From Pseudomonadota bacterium (GTDB lineage: Bacteria > Pseudomonadota > Alphaproteobacteria > Rhizobiales > Hyphomicrobiaceae): a stretch of DNA of 64,000 nt. The stretch covers positions 62,001-126,000 of the forward strand of contig JAFECG010000017.1 of assembly GCA_018242215.1 (NCBI GenBank). The letters are read 5' to 3'. Shown here piece by piece: positions 51,818 to 61,662 of this stretch (positions within the stretch are counted from its first letter, which is position 1; the number at the start of each line of letters is the position of its first letter). The notes under the pieces were generated by a model. It was not told where the DNA came from. It saw nothing but the letters and a program-made list of their open reading frames with translations, and searched no databases. Position numbers and translations under genes: made by a program.

Positions 51818-52153
51818 ATGAGATGGGTATTGATCGGCAGCCTCACCGATATTCCACGTCGCGGCGCACGCTGTGTCGAAACTCCGAAAGGCAAGATTGC
51901 TGTCTTCCGCACCTCCGAAGATCGTGTGTTCGCGATCGAGGACCACTGTCCACACAAGGGAGGTCCGCTGAGCCAAGGCATTGTCCATGCCGCAGCCGTG
52001 ACGTGCCCGCTGCACAACTGGGTTATCTCGCTTGAAACCGGGAGGGCGCTTGGCGCCGACGAAGGCAGCGCCAGGACGATCCCGGTCAAGGTCGAAAGCG
52101 ACGAGATTTTCATCGCCCTGGCGGCCGATTCCAAAGCCGATCGCGCAGCGTGA
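51818..52153 (+). CDS. nirD: NirD nitrite reductase small subunit
   Basis: A 111-residue Rieske-type protein with the [2Fe-2S] ligands DHCPHKGGPLS and TCPLHNWVISLETG (about residues 42-76), as in NirD proteins of alphaproteobacteria that retain a Rieske cluster. It starts four bases after nirB and works with it in nitrite reduction. Confidence 0.9.
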   Translation: MRWVLIGSLTDIPRRGARCVETPKGKIAVFRTSEDRVFAIEDHCPHKGGPLSQGIVHAAAVTCPLHNWVISLETGRALGADEGSARTIPVKVESDEIFIALAADSKADRAA

Positions 52154-52165
52154 AGTGGAAAGCCT

Positions 52166-54823
52166 ATGACCTCGCCGCAGTCGACAAAGACGACATGTCC
52201 ATACTGCGGTGTCGGTTGCGGCGTTATCGCTGACGTATCTCCAGGCGGCAGGGTCGCTGTCCGCGGCGATCAAGATCATCCGGCGAACTTCGGCAGGCTC
52301 TGCTCGAAGGGCTCGGCGCTTGGCGAAACCGTCGACCTCAACGATCGCCTTCTGCATCCGGAAATCGGCACCGAACGCACGAGCTGGGACGCGGCACTCG
52401 ATCTCGTCGCGGCGCGCTTTTTCGAAACGATCGCTCAGCACGGTCCGGACTCGGTGGCGTTCTACGTCTCCGGGCAGCTTTTGACGGAAGATTATTACGT
52501 CGCCAATAAGCTGATGAAGGGCTTCATCGGCACGGCGAACATCGATACCAACTCGCGGCTGTGCATGGCGTCGTCCGTCGCGGGTCATAAGCGCGCATTC
52601 GGAACCGACACGATGCCCGGATGCTACGAAGATCTCGAACGCGCCGATCTGATCGTACTGGTCGGCTCGAATCTAGCTTGGTGCCATCCGGTTCTCTACC
52701 AGCGAGTTGCTGCCGCGAAGGAAAAACGGCCGGATATGAAGATCGTTCTGATCGATCCGCGTCGCACGATGACTGCTGATATTGCGGATATGCATTTGCC
52801 GATCAAGCCCGACGGCGACGTTGCGCTATTCATCGGTTTGCTGAAGTATCTCGCCGACACCGGCGCGATAGATGAGACCTTTATCACCGTCCACACGTCT
52901 GCATTCTCAGATGCGCTTCGCACGGCGCAGGCCGTTGATCCAGTAACGGTCATCGAACGCACCGGCCTTTCGCACGCGCGACTTCGAGACTTTTTCGCTC
53001 TCTTCGCCCGAACAGAAAAGACCGTCACCCTCTTCAGCCAGGGCGTCAATCAGTCCTCGTCGGGCACCGACAAAGTCAACGCCATTATTAATTGTCACCT
53101 CGCGACGGGACGGATAGGCAAGCCCGGCAAGGGACCGTTTTCTGTCACTGGCCAGCCAAATGCGATGGGCGGCCGCGAGGTCGGCGGTCTGGCAAATGCG
53201 CTCGCCGCTCACATGGAATTCGATAAGGTCGGAGACCGCGAGCGCGTTCAACGTTTCTGGCGATCGCCGACCATTGCCGCGAAGGCGGGCCCAAAAGCTG
53301 TCGAGATGTTTCGCAGTGTTGCCGATGGCCGCATCAAGGCGATCTGGATCATGGCGACAAATCCCGTCGTCTCGATGCCGAACGCGGAGGATGTCGAAGC
53401 TGCGTTGCGCAACTGTCCATTCGTCGTTGTCTCGGATGTTAGCGCGAAAACCGATACGATACGCCATGCCCACGTCAAGTTGCCTGCCGCGGCATGGGGC
53501 GAGAAAAGCGGGACAGTCACCAACTCCGAGAGAAGAATTTCCCGGCAGAGAAATTTTCTGCCGCTTCCAGGTGAAGCTCGGCCCGATTGGTGGATCATCT
53601 GCGAAGTCGCAAAGCGCATGGGTTTTGAGGCGGCGTTCAACTTTACCTCGCCGTCCGAAATCTTCGCGGAGCATGCAACTCTCTCGGCATTCGAGAACGA
53701 CGGCACCCGAGATTTCGATATCGGCGCATTCTGCGATATTTCGCGCGAAGATTTCGATACGCTCGAACCGTTCCAATGGCCTCGACGGGCCGGCCAGGGT
53801 TCGCGACCGCGCCTTTTTGGAGACGGGCAATTCTACACGCCCGATCGCAAGGCGCGCTTCGTTCCGATCGAACTCGAAAATGCGCACCGTGCTCCGTCGG
53901 CATTCCCTCTGACGCTCAACACCGGCCGAATCCGCGATCATTGGCACACCTTGACGCGCACCGGAAAAAGCCAGCGACTCTCGCAACACTACGGGGAACC
54001 CTTCGTCGAAATTCATCCCGAGGACGCCGCTCGCCACGAGATCAAGGATGCGGATATCGTGCGCGTTTCAACAGGATCGAGCGCCATCCTGGTGCGAGCG
54101 CTGATTTCGGCGCGACAGCAGTTAGGCTCGATCTTCGTTCCGATGCATTGGACGGATCAATACGCATCGAAGGCGCGTGTCGATACGTTGGTGCCGCCAG
54201 TCGTCGATCCGATCTCAGGCCAGCCGGCATCGAAGAACGCAGCCGCTCGGATCGAACGCTTCGTCGCTGAAACGTATGGCTTTGCGGTTCTTGCTCGGAA
54301 ACCCGAGCATATCGATGCGGAATATTGGGCGCTTGCCAAATGCGATGGCGGCTGGCGCGTCGAACTCGGATTTGCGTCTGCGCGCGCGGATTGGGCGTCG
54401 TTTGCCGAGGCGCTGTTCGGTGCGCCCCGGGCATCCGAAACCGTTGCCTTCGATGACGGGCAAAGCGGACGCTATCGCTTCGCTTGTTACTGCGGCGACG
54501 CGCTCGTCGGCGCGCTTTTTCTTGCGACGGAGCCGGTGGCTGTATCCCGCGATTGGGCGACCGGCCAGCTTGCGGCACCCCATTCTCACGACACACGCTT
54601 CAAGATCATCGCAGGGCGTCCCGGTGCGGGAGGCGCCGATAAAGGCGCGACTGTCTGCTCATGCTTTGGTGTCGGGGCAAATGAGATCGCAGCCGCAGCG
54701 CGGATGGGCTGCTGCACGGTCGCTGCGATCGGAGAGACGCTCCAAGCAGGCACGAATTGCGGCTCCTGCCGTGCCGAGATCAAAGCCATCATTGAAGCGC
54801 AGAACCTTGAAGCCGCGGAGTGA
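52166..54823 (+). CDS. nasA: NasA assimilatory nitrate reductase
   Basis: An 885-residue molybdopterin enzyme: N-terminal [4Fe-4S] cysteines CPYCGVGCG and FGRLCSKGSALG (about residues 11-60), molybdopterin domains (ANIDTNSRLCMASSVAG with the Mo-ligand cysteine near residue 138), MCD-binding C-terminal domain and an added BFD-like [2Fe-2S] domain at the end (VCSCFGVGANEI and NCGSCRAEI), as in NasA types that take electrons from NADH via an associated reductase. No separate NasC-type reductase gene is next to it. It follows nirD by 12 bases. Confidence 0.9.
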   Translation: MTSPQSTKTTCPYCGVGCGVIADVSPGGRVAVRGDQDHPANFGRLCSKGSALGETVDLNDRLLHPEIGTERTSWDAALDLVAARFFETIAQHGPDSVAFYVSGQLLTEDYYVANKLMKGFIGTANIDTNSRLCMASSVAGHKRAFGTDTMPGCYEDLERADLIVLVGSNLAWCHPVLYQRVAAAKEKRPDMKIVLIDPRRTMTADIADMHLPIKPDGDVALFIGLLKYLADTGAIDETFITVHTSAFSDALRTAQAVDPVTVIERTGLSHARLRDFFALFARTEKTVTLFSQGVNQSSSGTDKVNAIINCHLATGRIGKPGKGPFSVTGQPNAMGGREVGGLANALAAHMEFDKVGDRERVQRFWRSPTIAAKAGPKAVEMFRSVADGRIKAIWIMATNPVVSMPNAEDVEAALRNCPFVVVSDVSAKTDTIRHAHVKLPAAAWGEKSGTVTNSERRISRQRNFLPLPGEARPDWWIICEVAKRMGFEAAFNFTSPSEIFAEHATLSAFENDGTRDFDIGAFCDISREDFDTLEPFQWPRRAGQGSRPRLFGDGQFYTPDRKARFVPIELENAHRAPSAFPLTLNTGRIRDHWHTLTRTGKSQRLSQHYGEPFVEIHPEDAARHEIKDADIVRVSTGSSAILVRALISARQQLGSIFVPMHWTDQYASKARVDTLVPPVVDPISGQPASKNAAARIERFVAETYGFAVLARKPEHIDAEYWALAKCDGGWRVELGFASARADWASFAEALFGAPRASETVAFDDGQSGRYRFACYCGDALVGALFLATEPVAVSRDWATGQLAAPHSHDTRFKIIAGRPGAGGADKGATVCSCFGVGANEIAAAARMGCCTVAAIGETLQAGTNCGSCRAEIKAIIEAQNLEAAE

Positions 54824-54827
54824 TCTT

Positions 54828-56132
54828 TTGAAACGGGCGTCAAAACATCTTCGTGTCGTGGTTGCGTTGGGAGCATCCATGAGTTTTTCCGCCGTCTCGC
54901 ACGCCGCCGATTTCGGCGGCGATTGCTGTAGTGACCTTGAAGAGCGTATCGCCGAGCTTGAGGCCACCACCGCGCGCAAAGGCAATCGCAAGGTCACGCT
55001 GGCCATTTCCGGCTACGTTGCGCAGGAGCTGACGTGGTGGGACGACGGCGCCGAGAGCAACGCATATCTCCACGGGCTCGGACCGACGCAGGCAACGCAT
55101 GTGAAGTTTATAGGAGAAGCGCAATTCGCACCAGGTTGGACGGCAGGCCATACGCTCCGCATTCAAAATCTTGCCGATAATCCGTTCGGCAGGAATGCCG
55201 CGACAGGGGCGGCCATAAACCAATCATCAGCCGCTTTCGATCAGGGCCTCAATGTCCAGATGTCGTTCTGGTACGTGCAGAGCAAGGATCTCGGCAAAAT
55301 CAGCGTGGGCCGTCAGGCGGAGGCCGCTAAAAGCATCGCGATGTTTACCGATCAATCTGGCACGCAGATCATCGACAATTATACGTTCCTTGCGGGATTT
55401 CCGCAGTTCGGCATTCGCCGAAACGGCGTGCTTGTGCCAGGCATGACTTGGGGGCAGATCGGCTATTGCTACTCGCAGAACGTCCCGCTCGGCGGCGACT
55501 GTGATGGCCTTGTGATGAATTCAATCAGGTATGACTCACCCTTCTTCGGCGGCTTCTCAGTTTCTGCCAGCTGGGGAGAAGACGACGACTGGGAAATTGC
55601 TGCACGTTATGCGGGCCAGTGGAATGACTTCAACGTATCGCTGGGCGCCGGCTACTCCCAAAATACCGACAATCGGATCAGTGGTACCGTCGTCATGGCG
55701 TCGAAGGATTCGCAGTTCTTCCAGGCCGGCGGCTACATTGAGCATCAACCTACCGGCCTCTTTGTCCATGCCGCTTACGGTCGCGAAGATAATAACGATG
55801 CGGTGCTGATGAACGGAAAGGTCGCGCCGGACAGTCACCATTGGTACGTGAAATCCGGCATTCGCAGGAAATGGATGCCACTTGGCGCCACCGTGATCTA
55901 CGGCGATTATGCGGAATACGATGACCAGCTCGGCCCGGCGGCATTGGCGCTCGGCGCAGCGAGAAGCACATTCTCACGCTACGGCGGCGGCGTGGCGCAA
56001 GAGATCGATGCGGCTGCGATGACGGTCTACCTGAAAGTCCAGCACTACGATGCCGACGTCTCGGGCACGCCGGTCTTGACCGATCTACATGGGCTCGACC
56101 TTGTCAGCGTCGGCGGACTGATAAATTTCTGA
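54828..56132 (+). CDS. Outer-membrane porin of the nitrate operon
   Basis: A 434-residue porin using a TTG start at 54828, four bases after nasA; the open frame to the left runs through nasA and is not used. Signal peptide ends SHAADFGG (about residue 28), then the coiled segment DLEERIAELEATTARKGNRKV, a beta-barrel pattern and a terminal phenylalanine (GGLINF). It is paralogous to the porin at 27858-29336. Its position suggests nitrate uptake across the outer membrane. Confidence 0.85.
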   Translation: MKRASKHLRVVVALGASMSFSAVSHAADFGGDCCSDLEERIAELEATTARKGNRKVTLAISGYVAQELTWWDDGAESNAYLHGLGPTQATHVKFIGEAQFAPGWTAGHTLRIQNLADNPFGRNAATGAAINQSSAAFDQGLNVQMSFWYVQSKDLGKISVGRQAEAAKSIAMFTDQSGTQIIDNYTFLAGFPQFGIRRNGVLVPGMTWGQIGYCYSQNVPLGGDCDGLVMNSIRYDSPFFGGFSVSASWGEDDDWEIAARYAGQWNDFNVSLGAGYSQNTDNRISGTVVMASKDSQFFQAGGYIEHQPTGLFVHAAYGREDNNDAVLMNGKVAPDSHHWYVKSGIRRKWMPLGATVIYGDYAEYDDQLGPAALALGAARSTFSRYGGGVAQEIDAAAMTVYLKVQHYDADVSGTPVLTDLHGLDLVSVGGLINF

Positions 56133-56263
56133 AACGTGGATTCGGAGCGGCAATGGCAGAGGATCTTTGCATGCAACCGGACGCGACGACGTTGCCGGAA
56201 CCGGCATTAGGCCAAGGCAGCCGTTTCTCGGACTCGCGGCCAAATTCTCTAGGGCGGCATGGG

Positions 56264-56450
56264 CATCAGTCACAAGCCGCGGTGGAATGCTTCGGGACAA
56301 AACGTCGGACCCGCGCTCATCGCTGTCTTGGGAGTTACTGCGCTCGATCTCTTCGCTGCGGGCCAAGTTACGCAGGGGCCTCGACGGAAAGGTGAGGCCA
56401 AGAACTATTCCGGCCGAACTGGCTTTCCGAACGGCACTGCGCTGAGCAGG
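56264..56450 (+). pseudogene. Possible remnant of a membrane SRPBCC-associated protein
   Basis: A frame in this stretch reads PRWNASGQNVGPALIAVLG, then VTALDLFAAGQ and NYSGRTGFPNG. This resembles the end of a larger rhizobial membrane protein (a single hydrophobic segment followed by a YSxRxGFP motif), with no start or upstream domain. The match is from memory of the motif and is weak. Confidence 0.3.
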
Positions 56451-56598
56451 AACCGGGCGAACATCGCAGCCTCGACACGCCAGTTTGAGCCGGCCGCCAC
56501 GTCGCATCGGCACTGAACATTTAGAGAGCAGCCCTGTCCGCAACCCCTGCGCCGCCCCGAAGAAGCATTTAGAGACGATTTCAGTAAGGACCAAGCCG

Positions 56599-56676
56599 AT
56601 GGCAACATCAAAACGCCCGTCTTCGTCAGGACGCCCGCTCGCCGTCGTGACCGATGCATCGACCGGTATCGGCTAG
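56599..56676 (+). pseudogene. Truncated start of a short-chain dehydrogenase
   Basis: ATG 56599 opens a 25-codon frame ending LAVVTDASTGIG, the nucleotide-binding start of SDR enzymes (VTGASTGIG) with the first Gly changed to Asp, and a stop directly after it. The next 300 bases (to about 57000) hold a hydrophobic open stretch (LIIAYLLNVAAGISVWIIS) without a matching start. This is a decayed gene region between the nitrate operon and the hypothetical gene at 57013. Confidence 0.5.
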
Positions 56677-57012
56677 GCGGCTACGCCGGTCCTCTGGCCG
56701 CTGCGGTGCTGATTATCGCCTATCTTCTCAATGTCGCGGCCGGAATTTCAGTTTGGATTATCTCACGCGCATTCGCCAGCGGCTGTACCGCCATGACGGG
56801 GGTCGAGGCGGTCAGCAACGGCGTAAACGCCTTTCGCGAGCCATCAGTTCGCACGGCTCAGTGTACACTCACGATAATCGTCGCGATATTGGGTATTTTT
56901 TCCCCGCTTGATTTGGCAGGCAGGATCTCCTATCCGAATATTCACGAGAGGCCACGACCTCCCTCATTCCGAGACAGAAGCCCGGGACGGCCCGGCAGCC
57001 GGAGATAGGGAG

Positions 57013-57321
57013 ATGGTCCGCGCTCATTCCCATGCCGTCGACAAATGCCTCATCCTTTATGACGTGACTGCGCAGGGCCCGGTCATCGGATACTACCTGG
57101 GCCGGCCGATCCACGATCGCGTCGCGGACCGTTGGCGACGCATCTACACCTACGCCGGCGTCATCGAGCGATACCAGCATGGCAACTACGATCCCACACG
57201 GCTCGCACCCTTGGAATTCATCCTTGAGCCCGGCATCGTCTATCGCATGCAGATCCCCGAGCGGAAGCGTCGCCGACTTCGCAGCACGCTGGGCCGCTGG
57301 TGGAGAGGACCTGACGTCTGA
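57013..57321 (+). CDS. Conserved-looking hypothetical protein
   Basis: A 102-residue soluble protein with normal codon use and GGAGATAGGGAG just before its ATG. The sequence has a compact beta-like pattern (KCLILYDVTAQGPVIGYYLG, FILEPGIVYRMQI) and a very basic tail. I have a weak memory of similar rhizobial hypothetical proteins ending in FIVEPGLIY, but no function. It stands alone, with decayed sequence on the left and an empty gap (57322-57516) on the right. Confidence 0.6.
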   Translation: MVRAHSHAVDKCLILYDVTAQGPVIGYYLGRPIHDRVADRWRRIYTYAGVIERYQHGNYDPTRLAPLEFILEPGIVYRMQIPERKRRRLRSTLGRWWRGPDV

Positions 57322-57516
57322 TCGCGGCGGAAATGCCGTGCTGCCATGCTCTGTCCCACCGTTGGCGTGTACGGAAGGCATCGCTGCGCATCGGAGCGAG
57401 CGCGCGAGGCCGCTGGCGCCAAGGATGTTTTCGCGTGAGCCGCAATTTGAGGTGCTACGCTTATGCAGTGCGCAAATGCAGCATGGTCTTTTCGGTTGCC
57501 CTCGTGCGCCGGCAGA

Positions 57517-57861
57517 TCATGTTTGACTTGGAGCGCGATCCAAAAAAATAGTTAGAAGTAGCGATGAGTTCTCAATCGCCTTGACCGAATGCGGCGCGCG
57601 GCTCTCAAGATAAACCCACTCACCGGCCGTCAGGATGATCGGCGCGGGCGCTAGACCGAGTTCCACTTTGCCTTCGAGACAATGCAGTGTGATCTCTCCG
57701 GATACTTTATGTTGCGGAATTTCGTCTCCCGCGTGAACAATCAACCGAATGGCCTCGAATTGCTTGGTCTTCGTGATGGCGGCAGTCTTCATGTCTTTCA
57801 AGCTGGAGCCGCTCGATCTCAGATCAACGATTTCGCCGGCCTTTGCGTGGTGCATCGCCAT
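57517..57861 (-). CDS. Cupin-domain protein downstream of the NO reductase
   Basis: A 114-residue single cupin. Motifs: IPQHKVSGEITLHCLEGKVEL (about residues 48-68) with one histidine and a glutamate of metal-binding motif 1, and APHSVKAIENSSLLL (about 89-103) with the motif 2 histidine. It follows norZ on the same strand after 61 bases, so it may be part of the NO-response unit. Small cupins near denitrification genes sometimes respond to NO; the function here is inferred only from position. Confidence 0.75.
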   Translation of the reverse strand: MAMHHAKAGEIVDLRSSGSSLKDMKTAAITKTKQFEAIRLIVHAGDEIPQHKVSGEITLHCLEGKVELGLAPAPIILTAGEWVYLESRAPHSVKAIENSSLLLTIFLDRAPSQT

Positions 57862-57922
57862 AAGTCGCGACCTTCTTATTTTGGTGCGGGTAACGCTGCG
57901 GATGCGTTACCGCGCGCGCGAT

Positions 57923-60259
57923 TCATTCCGCCGCCTGCGGGCTTCCTTCCAATGGGTGTCGGAACATCAGCTTAGCGATCGTCTGCGGATAAAGCGGACG
58001 CAACTTGATCATGAAATCCCACGCCATCAGGAGCGCGCCGAGAGCGAACACTACGTCGCCCGGTAAGCGCATCCATTGCCAAAACAGCGTTGTGTCATAG
58101 AACGCGCTGCTGCGGGCATAAGCGAGCCCATGTTCATAGACCGCGTCGAGCTGCGGCCAGCCTATCGGGAAGAAGTTCAGCAGGATCCACAATCCCAACC
58201 CGCCATTGTAAAGCCAGAAAGCCCATAGCCCGAGCTTTTCGCTAAAGGCGGGACGATCGGCATGAATATATCGCAAGCAAAAATAGATAAGTCCGATTGC
58301 CAACTCGCCGAACGCACCGAACAGTGCAGTGTGCGCGTGGTTGAGCGTCAGGAAAGTGCCATGCTCATAATAGTTTACCAGAGGCGCATTGAGCGTACCG
58401 CCTCCGAAGACGCCGGCACCCACGAAATTCCAAAAGGCCGCACCGATGACATAGGTGTAAGCAAGCCGGTACTTGAAATCCTGATGGGCCTTGATCAGGC
58501 GATAATTGTTGATCGCCTCGATGATCAACAGCACCAAGGGCAACACTTCGATGAAGGAGAACATGCTGCCCATGGGCACCCACATGCTCGGGCCGCCCGC
58601 CCAATAGAGATGATGGCCGGTGCCTATGACGCCGCCGAGGAAGATCAGAATGATTTCGAAATAGGTCGCGCGCTCTGCAAGTTTGCGCGACACCAGACCG
58701 ACGGCCATAAGCAGGTATGCACTCATCGCGGCGGCAAAAAACTCGAAGGATTGCTCAACCCAGAGATGGACCACCCACCAACGCCAGAAATCAGTCAGCG
58801 TGAATGATTTCTCGATGCCGGTGAGAGGTATCATTCCAAAGACATAGAGCGCCGCGATATTGATCGTGGACGTCCATATTAGGTGTTCTAGCCGGATGCG
58901 GCCTGTCCAAAACTGGCCTGCCGCCGTCCACCAGCTGGCCGTCGTCGGCCAGAGTGCACGCATCACCAACACGCTCCAGAGCGTCAAGCCGATGAAAAAG
59001 CCGATCTGCCAGAATCGTCCGAGCTGGATATAAGAAAGCCCCTGATTACCGAACCAGAACCAGTTTTGGTCAATCACTCCCATGATACCGAGATAGTTGC
59101 CAATCAGGGCTCCAGCGACGATCAAAAGCGTCGTCCAGAACAGCAGATCGACAAGCCAACGCTGCCCCTTGGCCTCCTGACCGCCTGCGATTGCGGGTGC
59201 AAGAAACAGGGCTGCGCCAATCCAAGACAGACCGATCCAGACGATCGGCGCCTGGATGTGGACGTCGCGCAGGAAGTTGAACGGGAAAAGCCTGTTGACG
59301 TCGTAGCCATAGAAACTGGTCCGATCATAATAGGAGTGGGCCATGATCGTGCCGGCCAGAATCTGAATCAGCAGCAGCGCGGCGACGGCAAGAAAATATT
59401 TCCAGATCGCCTTTTGGCTCGGAGTGAGCGGCCTGAACTTCGAAAGTACTGGATCCATAGGAGCGTCGTCCGGATCATTGAGAAAGAACTCATAGATGAA
59501 TAAGACGACGCCGAAGGCGAAGAAGGTGAAGCAGAAGCTGATCCAAGTCCATCTAAAGGTATTGGTCGTCGGCGTGTTGCCGACTAGCGGCTCATAGGGC
59601 CAATTCTCGGTCCAAGACCAGGTGACACCTGGCCTTCGAGCGACCGTCGTGAGTGCCGAAAATACGAGGAAGTCCGCGGTTTTCCGTGCGAGCTGTGGAT
59701 CAAGGCTATAAGCAGGGGTCCAGCCAATCGTCGGATTGGTAACGTGCAGCGATTTGGCGAGATCATCGCGCACGCTGACAATAGCAGCGGCAAGCGGTTG
59801 TGGCAGAATAACGGTCGCCTTCGTGAGATCGATGCTCTGCAGGTCGCTCCGCATGACAGCTGTCGCCGCTGCCTGCTGCTCCGGCAAGAGACTAGAGAAC
59901 GGTTTGCCGTTCGTGGTTTGGGCGATGTTCTCGCGCGTGGTCTTGCCAAGTCGAACGAGCGTCGAGGCCGTATAATCCTCGCCATAATAGGAGCCCATCC
60001 CGTAGAGACTTCCGTAATCCATAAGGTCGGCTTTCTGGAAGCCGCCCTTGCCGGCGACGATATCGTCGCCAGTCATCAGTATCGTGCCGTCAGCGCCTAG
60101 GAAGCGTTCGGGCTGGGGCGGCGCGAGCCGGTAGGTCGCGGTCGTTGCCCAGGCAAGTAGCGCGAAGGTGAAAATAGCAACGGCAAGCAATAGCCATTTG
60201 AGCACGGCGCTGACTGCATCCCTCACCGGGGGATCGATCCGTTCGGCATCCAAGGTCAT
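57923..60259 (-). CDS. norZ: Quinol-dependent nitric oxide reductase (qNOR)
   Basis: A 778-residue membrane protein: an N-terminal extension of about 220 residues between the first two membrane spans (typical of the single-subunit qNOR, replacing NorC), then the 12-span NorB-like core. Haem and iron ligands include HIQAPIVWIGLSWIG, WVVHLWVEQSFEFFAAAM and GTGHHLYWAGGPS. It reduces NO to nitrous oxide using quinol. With no norC, nirK or nirS in the window it probably serves NO detoxification. Confidence 0.9.
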   Translation of the reverse strand: MTLDAERIDPPVRDAVSAVLKWLLLAVAIFTFALLAWATTATYRLAPPQPERFLGADGTILMTGDDIVAGKGGFQKADLMDYGSLYGMGSYYGEDYTASTLVRLGKTTRENIAQTTNGKPFSSLLPEQQAAATAVMRSDLQSIDLTKATVILPQPLAAAIVSVRDDLAKSLHVTNPTIGWTPAYSLDPQLARKTADFLVFSALTTVARRPGVTWSWTENWPYEPLVGNTPTTNTFRWTWISFCFTFFAFGVVLFIYEFFLNDPDDAPMDPVLSKFRPLTPSQKAIWKYFLAVAALLLIQILAGTIMAHSYYDRTSFYGYDVNRLFPFNFLRDVHIQAPIVWIGLSWIGAALFLAPAIAGGQEAKGQRWLVDLLFWTTLLIVAGALIGNYLGIMGVIDQNWFWFGNQGLSYIQLGRFWQIGFFIGLTLWSVLVMRALWPTTASWWTAAGQFWTGRIRLEHLIWTSTINIAALYVFGMIPLTGIEKSFTLTDFWRWWVVHLWVEQSFEFFAAAMSAYLLMAVGLVSRKLAERATYFEIILIFLGGVIGTGHHLYWAGGPSMWVPMGSMFSFIEVLPLVLLIIEAINNYRLIKAHQDFKYRLAYTYVIGAAFWNFVGAGVFGGGTLNAPLVNYYEHGTFLTLNHAHTALFGAFGELAIGLIYFCLRYIHADRPAFSEKLGLWAFWLYNGGLGLWILLNFFPIGWPQLDAVYEHGLAYARSSAFYDTTLFWQWMRLPGDVVFALGALLMAWDFMIKLRPLYPQTIAKLMFRHPLEGSPQAAE

Positions 60260-60307
60260 GGTGTGCTCCTCCCATTACGTTTTGCCTCGACCACTCTGCC
60301 TTTACTT

Positions 60308-60784
60308 TCAGAAGATCGACCATCCGTGGCTGCCCGCGACTGCGCCAAGGATCGTCACGGCGCTTAACAAAAGCAGCCCCCAATGGGCGCGATGCAACCA
60401 TGCAAATGCAGTCGCCGGTCGCTTGATTGCCCATGCCCGGAAATGACGATGCAGAATGAGGGGCTCGGCTACGAAAAGGACGAAGGCGAACAGCAACCAT
60501 AGGCAGACCATGGCGTGCATCCACCAAAAGGCGACGCTGTGAAAACGCTCCCAGAGATCGAGCCTCCAGACCATGTAAAGCCCTGTCATGCCCGTTGCGA
60601 TGACGGCTGCACGTGCCTGCCAGACAAAGCGATGCTCGATCGCGTGAAATGCGCTTAATCGGTCGTCACCGAGTTCGCCGCGCCGCACTGCCGGCAGCAC
60701 GACCGTCGTTGCCATCGACACGCCGCCGATCCAGATCACTACGAAGAAAATATGGAGCGCCCGCGCGATGACGACGTCGTACAT
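60308..60784 (-). CDS. Four-span membrane protein next to norZ
   Basis: A 158-residue protein with four hydrophobic segments and histidines near membrane edges (ARALHIFFVVIWIGG; AFHAIEHRFVWQARA; HRAHWGLLLLSA). The first motif resembles CopD/DUF2269-type proteins, which may bind haem or copper. The start at 60784 is the first methionine that fits; the frame upstream is basic and unlikely. It precedes norZ in the same orientation by 48 bases and diverges from the CRP-type regulator. Confidence 0.65.
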   Translation of the reverse strand: MYDVVIARALHIFFVVIWIGGVSMATTVVLPAVRRGELGDDRLSAFHAIEHRFVWQARAAVIATGMTGLYMVWRLDLWERFHSVAFWWMHAMVCLWLLFAFVLFVAEPLILHRHFRAWAIKRPATAFAWLHRAHWGLLLLSAVTILGAVAGSHGWSIF

Positions 60785-60954
60785 CAAATTTACGCTTTGC
60801 TGTTCAGTTGGCGGAATCCGTATTGCCGTCCGATATCGGAAGCTCCCGCCATGGTCTCGGCGGGACCGCCTATGATAACGCGACGGCAATTTATCCCGTT
60901 TGCGCCAGCACAAACCGCTCCCTTTCTTCAGCTCGGATTGGTAGTCTCCTGGGC

Positions 60955-61662
60955 ATGACGGCTAAGGCTCATCTCTTCCCCGAAACCCTTGCTGCGATGG
61001 AACTCTTTCAAGGGCTACCGGCGTCGGCGCTGGAGGCAGTCGCGGCAGCGGCACGACTGCGCCGCCTGTCGAAGGACTTCTGTGTCTTTAGCCAGGGGGA
61101 CGACGGCGTGCGTGCTCATGCTGTGATCGAGGGCGCCGTTCGGATCGCCCAATCTGGCAGTGACGGGGCGCAGGTCGTCATGCGCTTCATCGGGCCAGGC
61201 GAGATGTTCGGAACGGTGGCACTCTTCACCGATGGCCGATACCCTGCTGATGCAATTGCTCTCACTGAAATTCTGGAGGCGAGCTGGAGCGAGGCCGATC
61301 TTCTCGATCTAATCCACAATCATCCCCAGATCGGGGTCAACGTGATCCGCATTATCGGAAAGCGCCTGCAGGAGGTGCAGGATCGCGTGCGCGAGCTTGC
61401 CACTCAGCGCGCCGAGCGCCGTGTCGCCTATGCCGTGTTGCGGCTCGCACATCAGGCTGGACACAGCACAGCCGGGGGAACGGCAATCGAATTTCCGCTT
61501 AGGCGCAAGGATCTGGCAGACATCTCCGGGACGACGTTGCATACCGCCAGCCGCATTCTTACGGGGTGGGAAAAGGCAGGATTGCTCATCACGGAAAGTC
61601 AGCGGCTGACGCTCCGCCAGCCCACGGAAATCTTGCGGATCGCTGAAGGTGATGTCGAATGA
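60955..61662 (+). CDS. CRP/FNR-family regulator (Dnr/NnrR-like)
   Basis: A 235-residue CRP-fold protein: cyclic-nucleotide-binding-like domain (FCVFSQGDDGVRAHAVIEGAVRI; GEMFGTVALFTDGRYPADAIAL), dimer helix and C-terminal helix-turn-helix (LRRKDLADISGTTLHTASRILTGWEKAGLL). There is no N-terminal four-cysteine cluster, so it is not a classical FNR. Such regulators control NO reductase genes in denitrifiers, and norZ lies divergently next to it. I did not find a clear TTGAT-N4-ATCAA box at the adjacent promoters. Confidence 0.8.
   Translation: MTAKAHLFPETLAAMELFQGLPASALEAVAAAARLRRLSKDFCVFSQGDDGVRAHAVIEGAVRIAQSGSDGAQVVMRFIGPGEMFGTVALFTDGRYPADAIALTEILEASWSEADLLDLIHNHPQIGVNVIRIIGKRLQEVQDRVRELATQRAERRVAYAVLRLAHQAGHSTAGGTAIEFPLRRKDLADISGTTLHTASRILTGWEKAGLLITESQRLTLRQPTEILRIAEGDVE

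Noticed and set aside
54177..54827. Long N-terminal extension of the second porin
   Set aside because: It is the shadow frame of nasA; a signal peptide starts at the TTG at 54828.
56706..57008. 100-codon frame with a hydrophobic start
   Set aside because: It lies in the decayed stretch, has no ribosome site and its second half is low-complexity and arginine/proline-rich.
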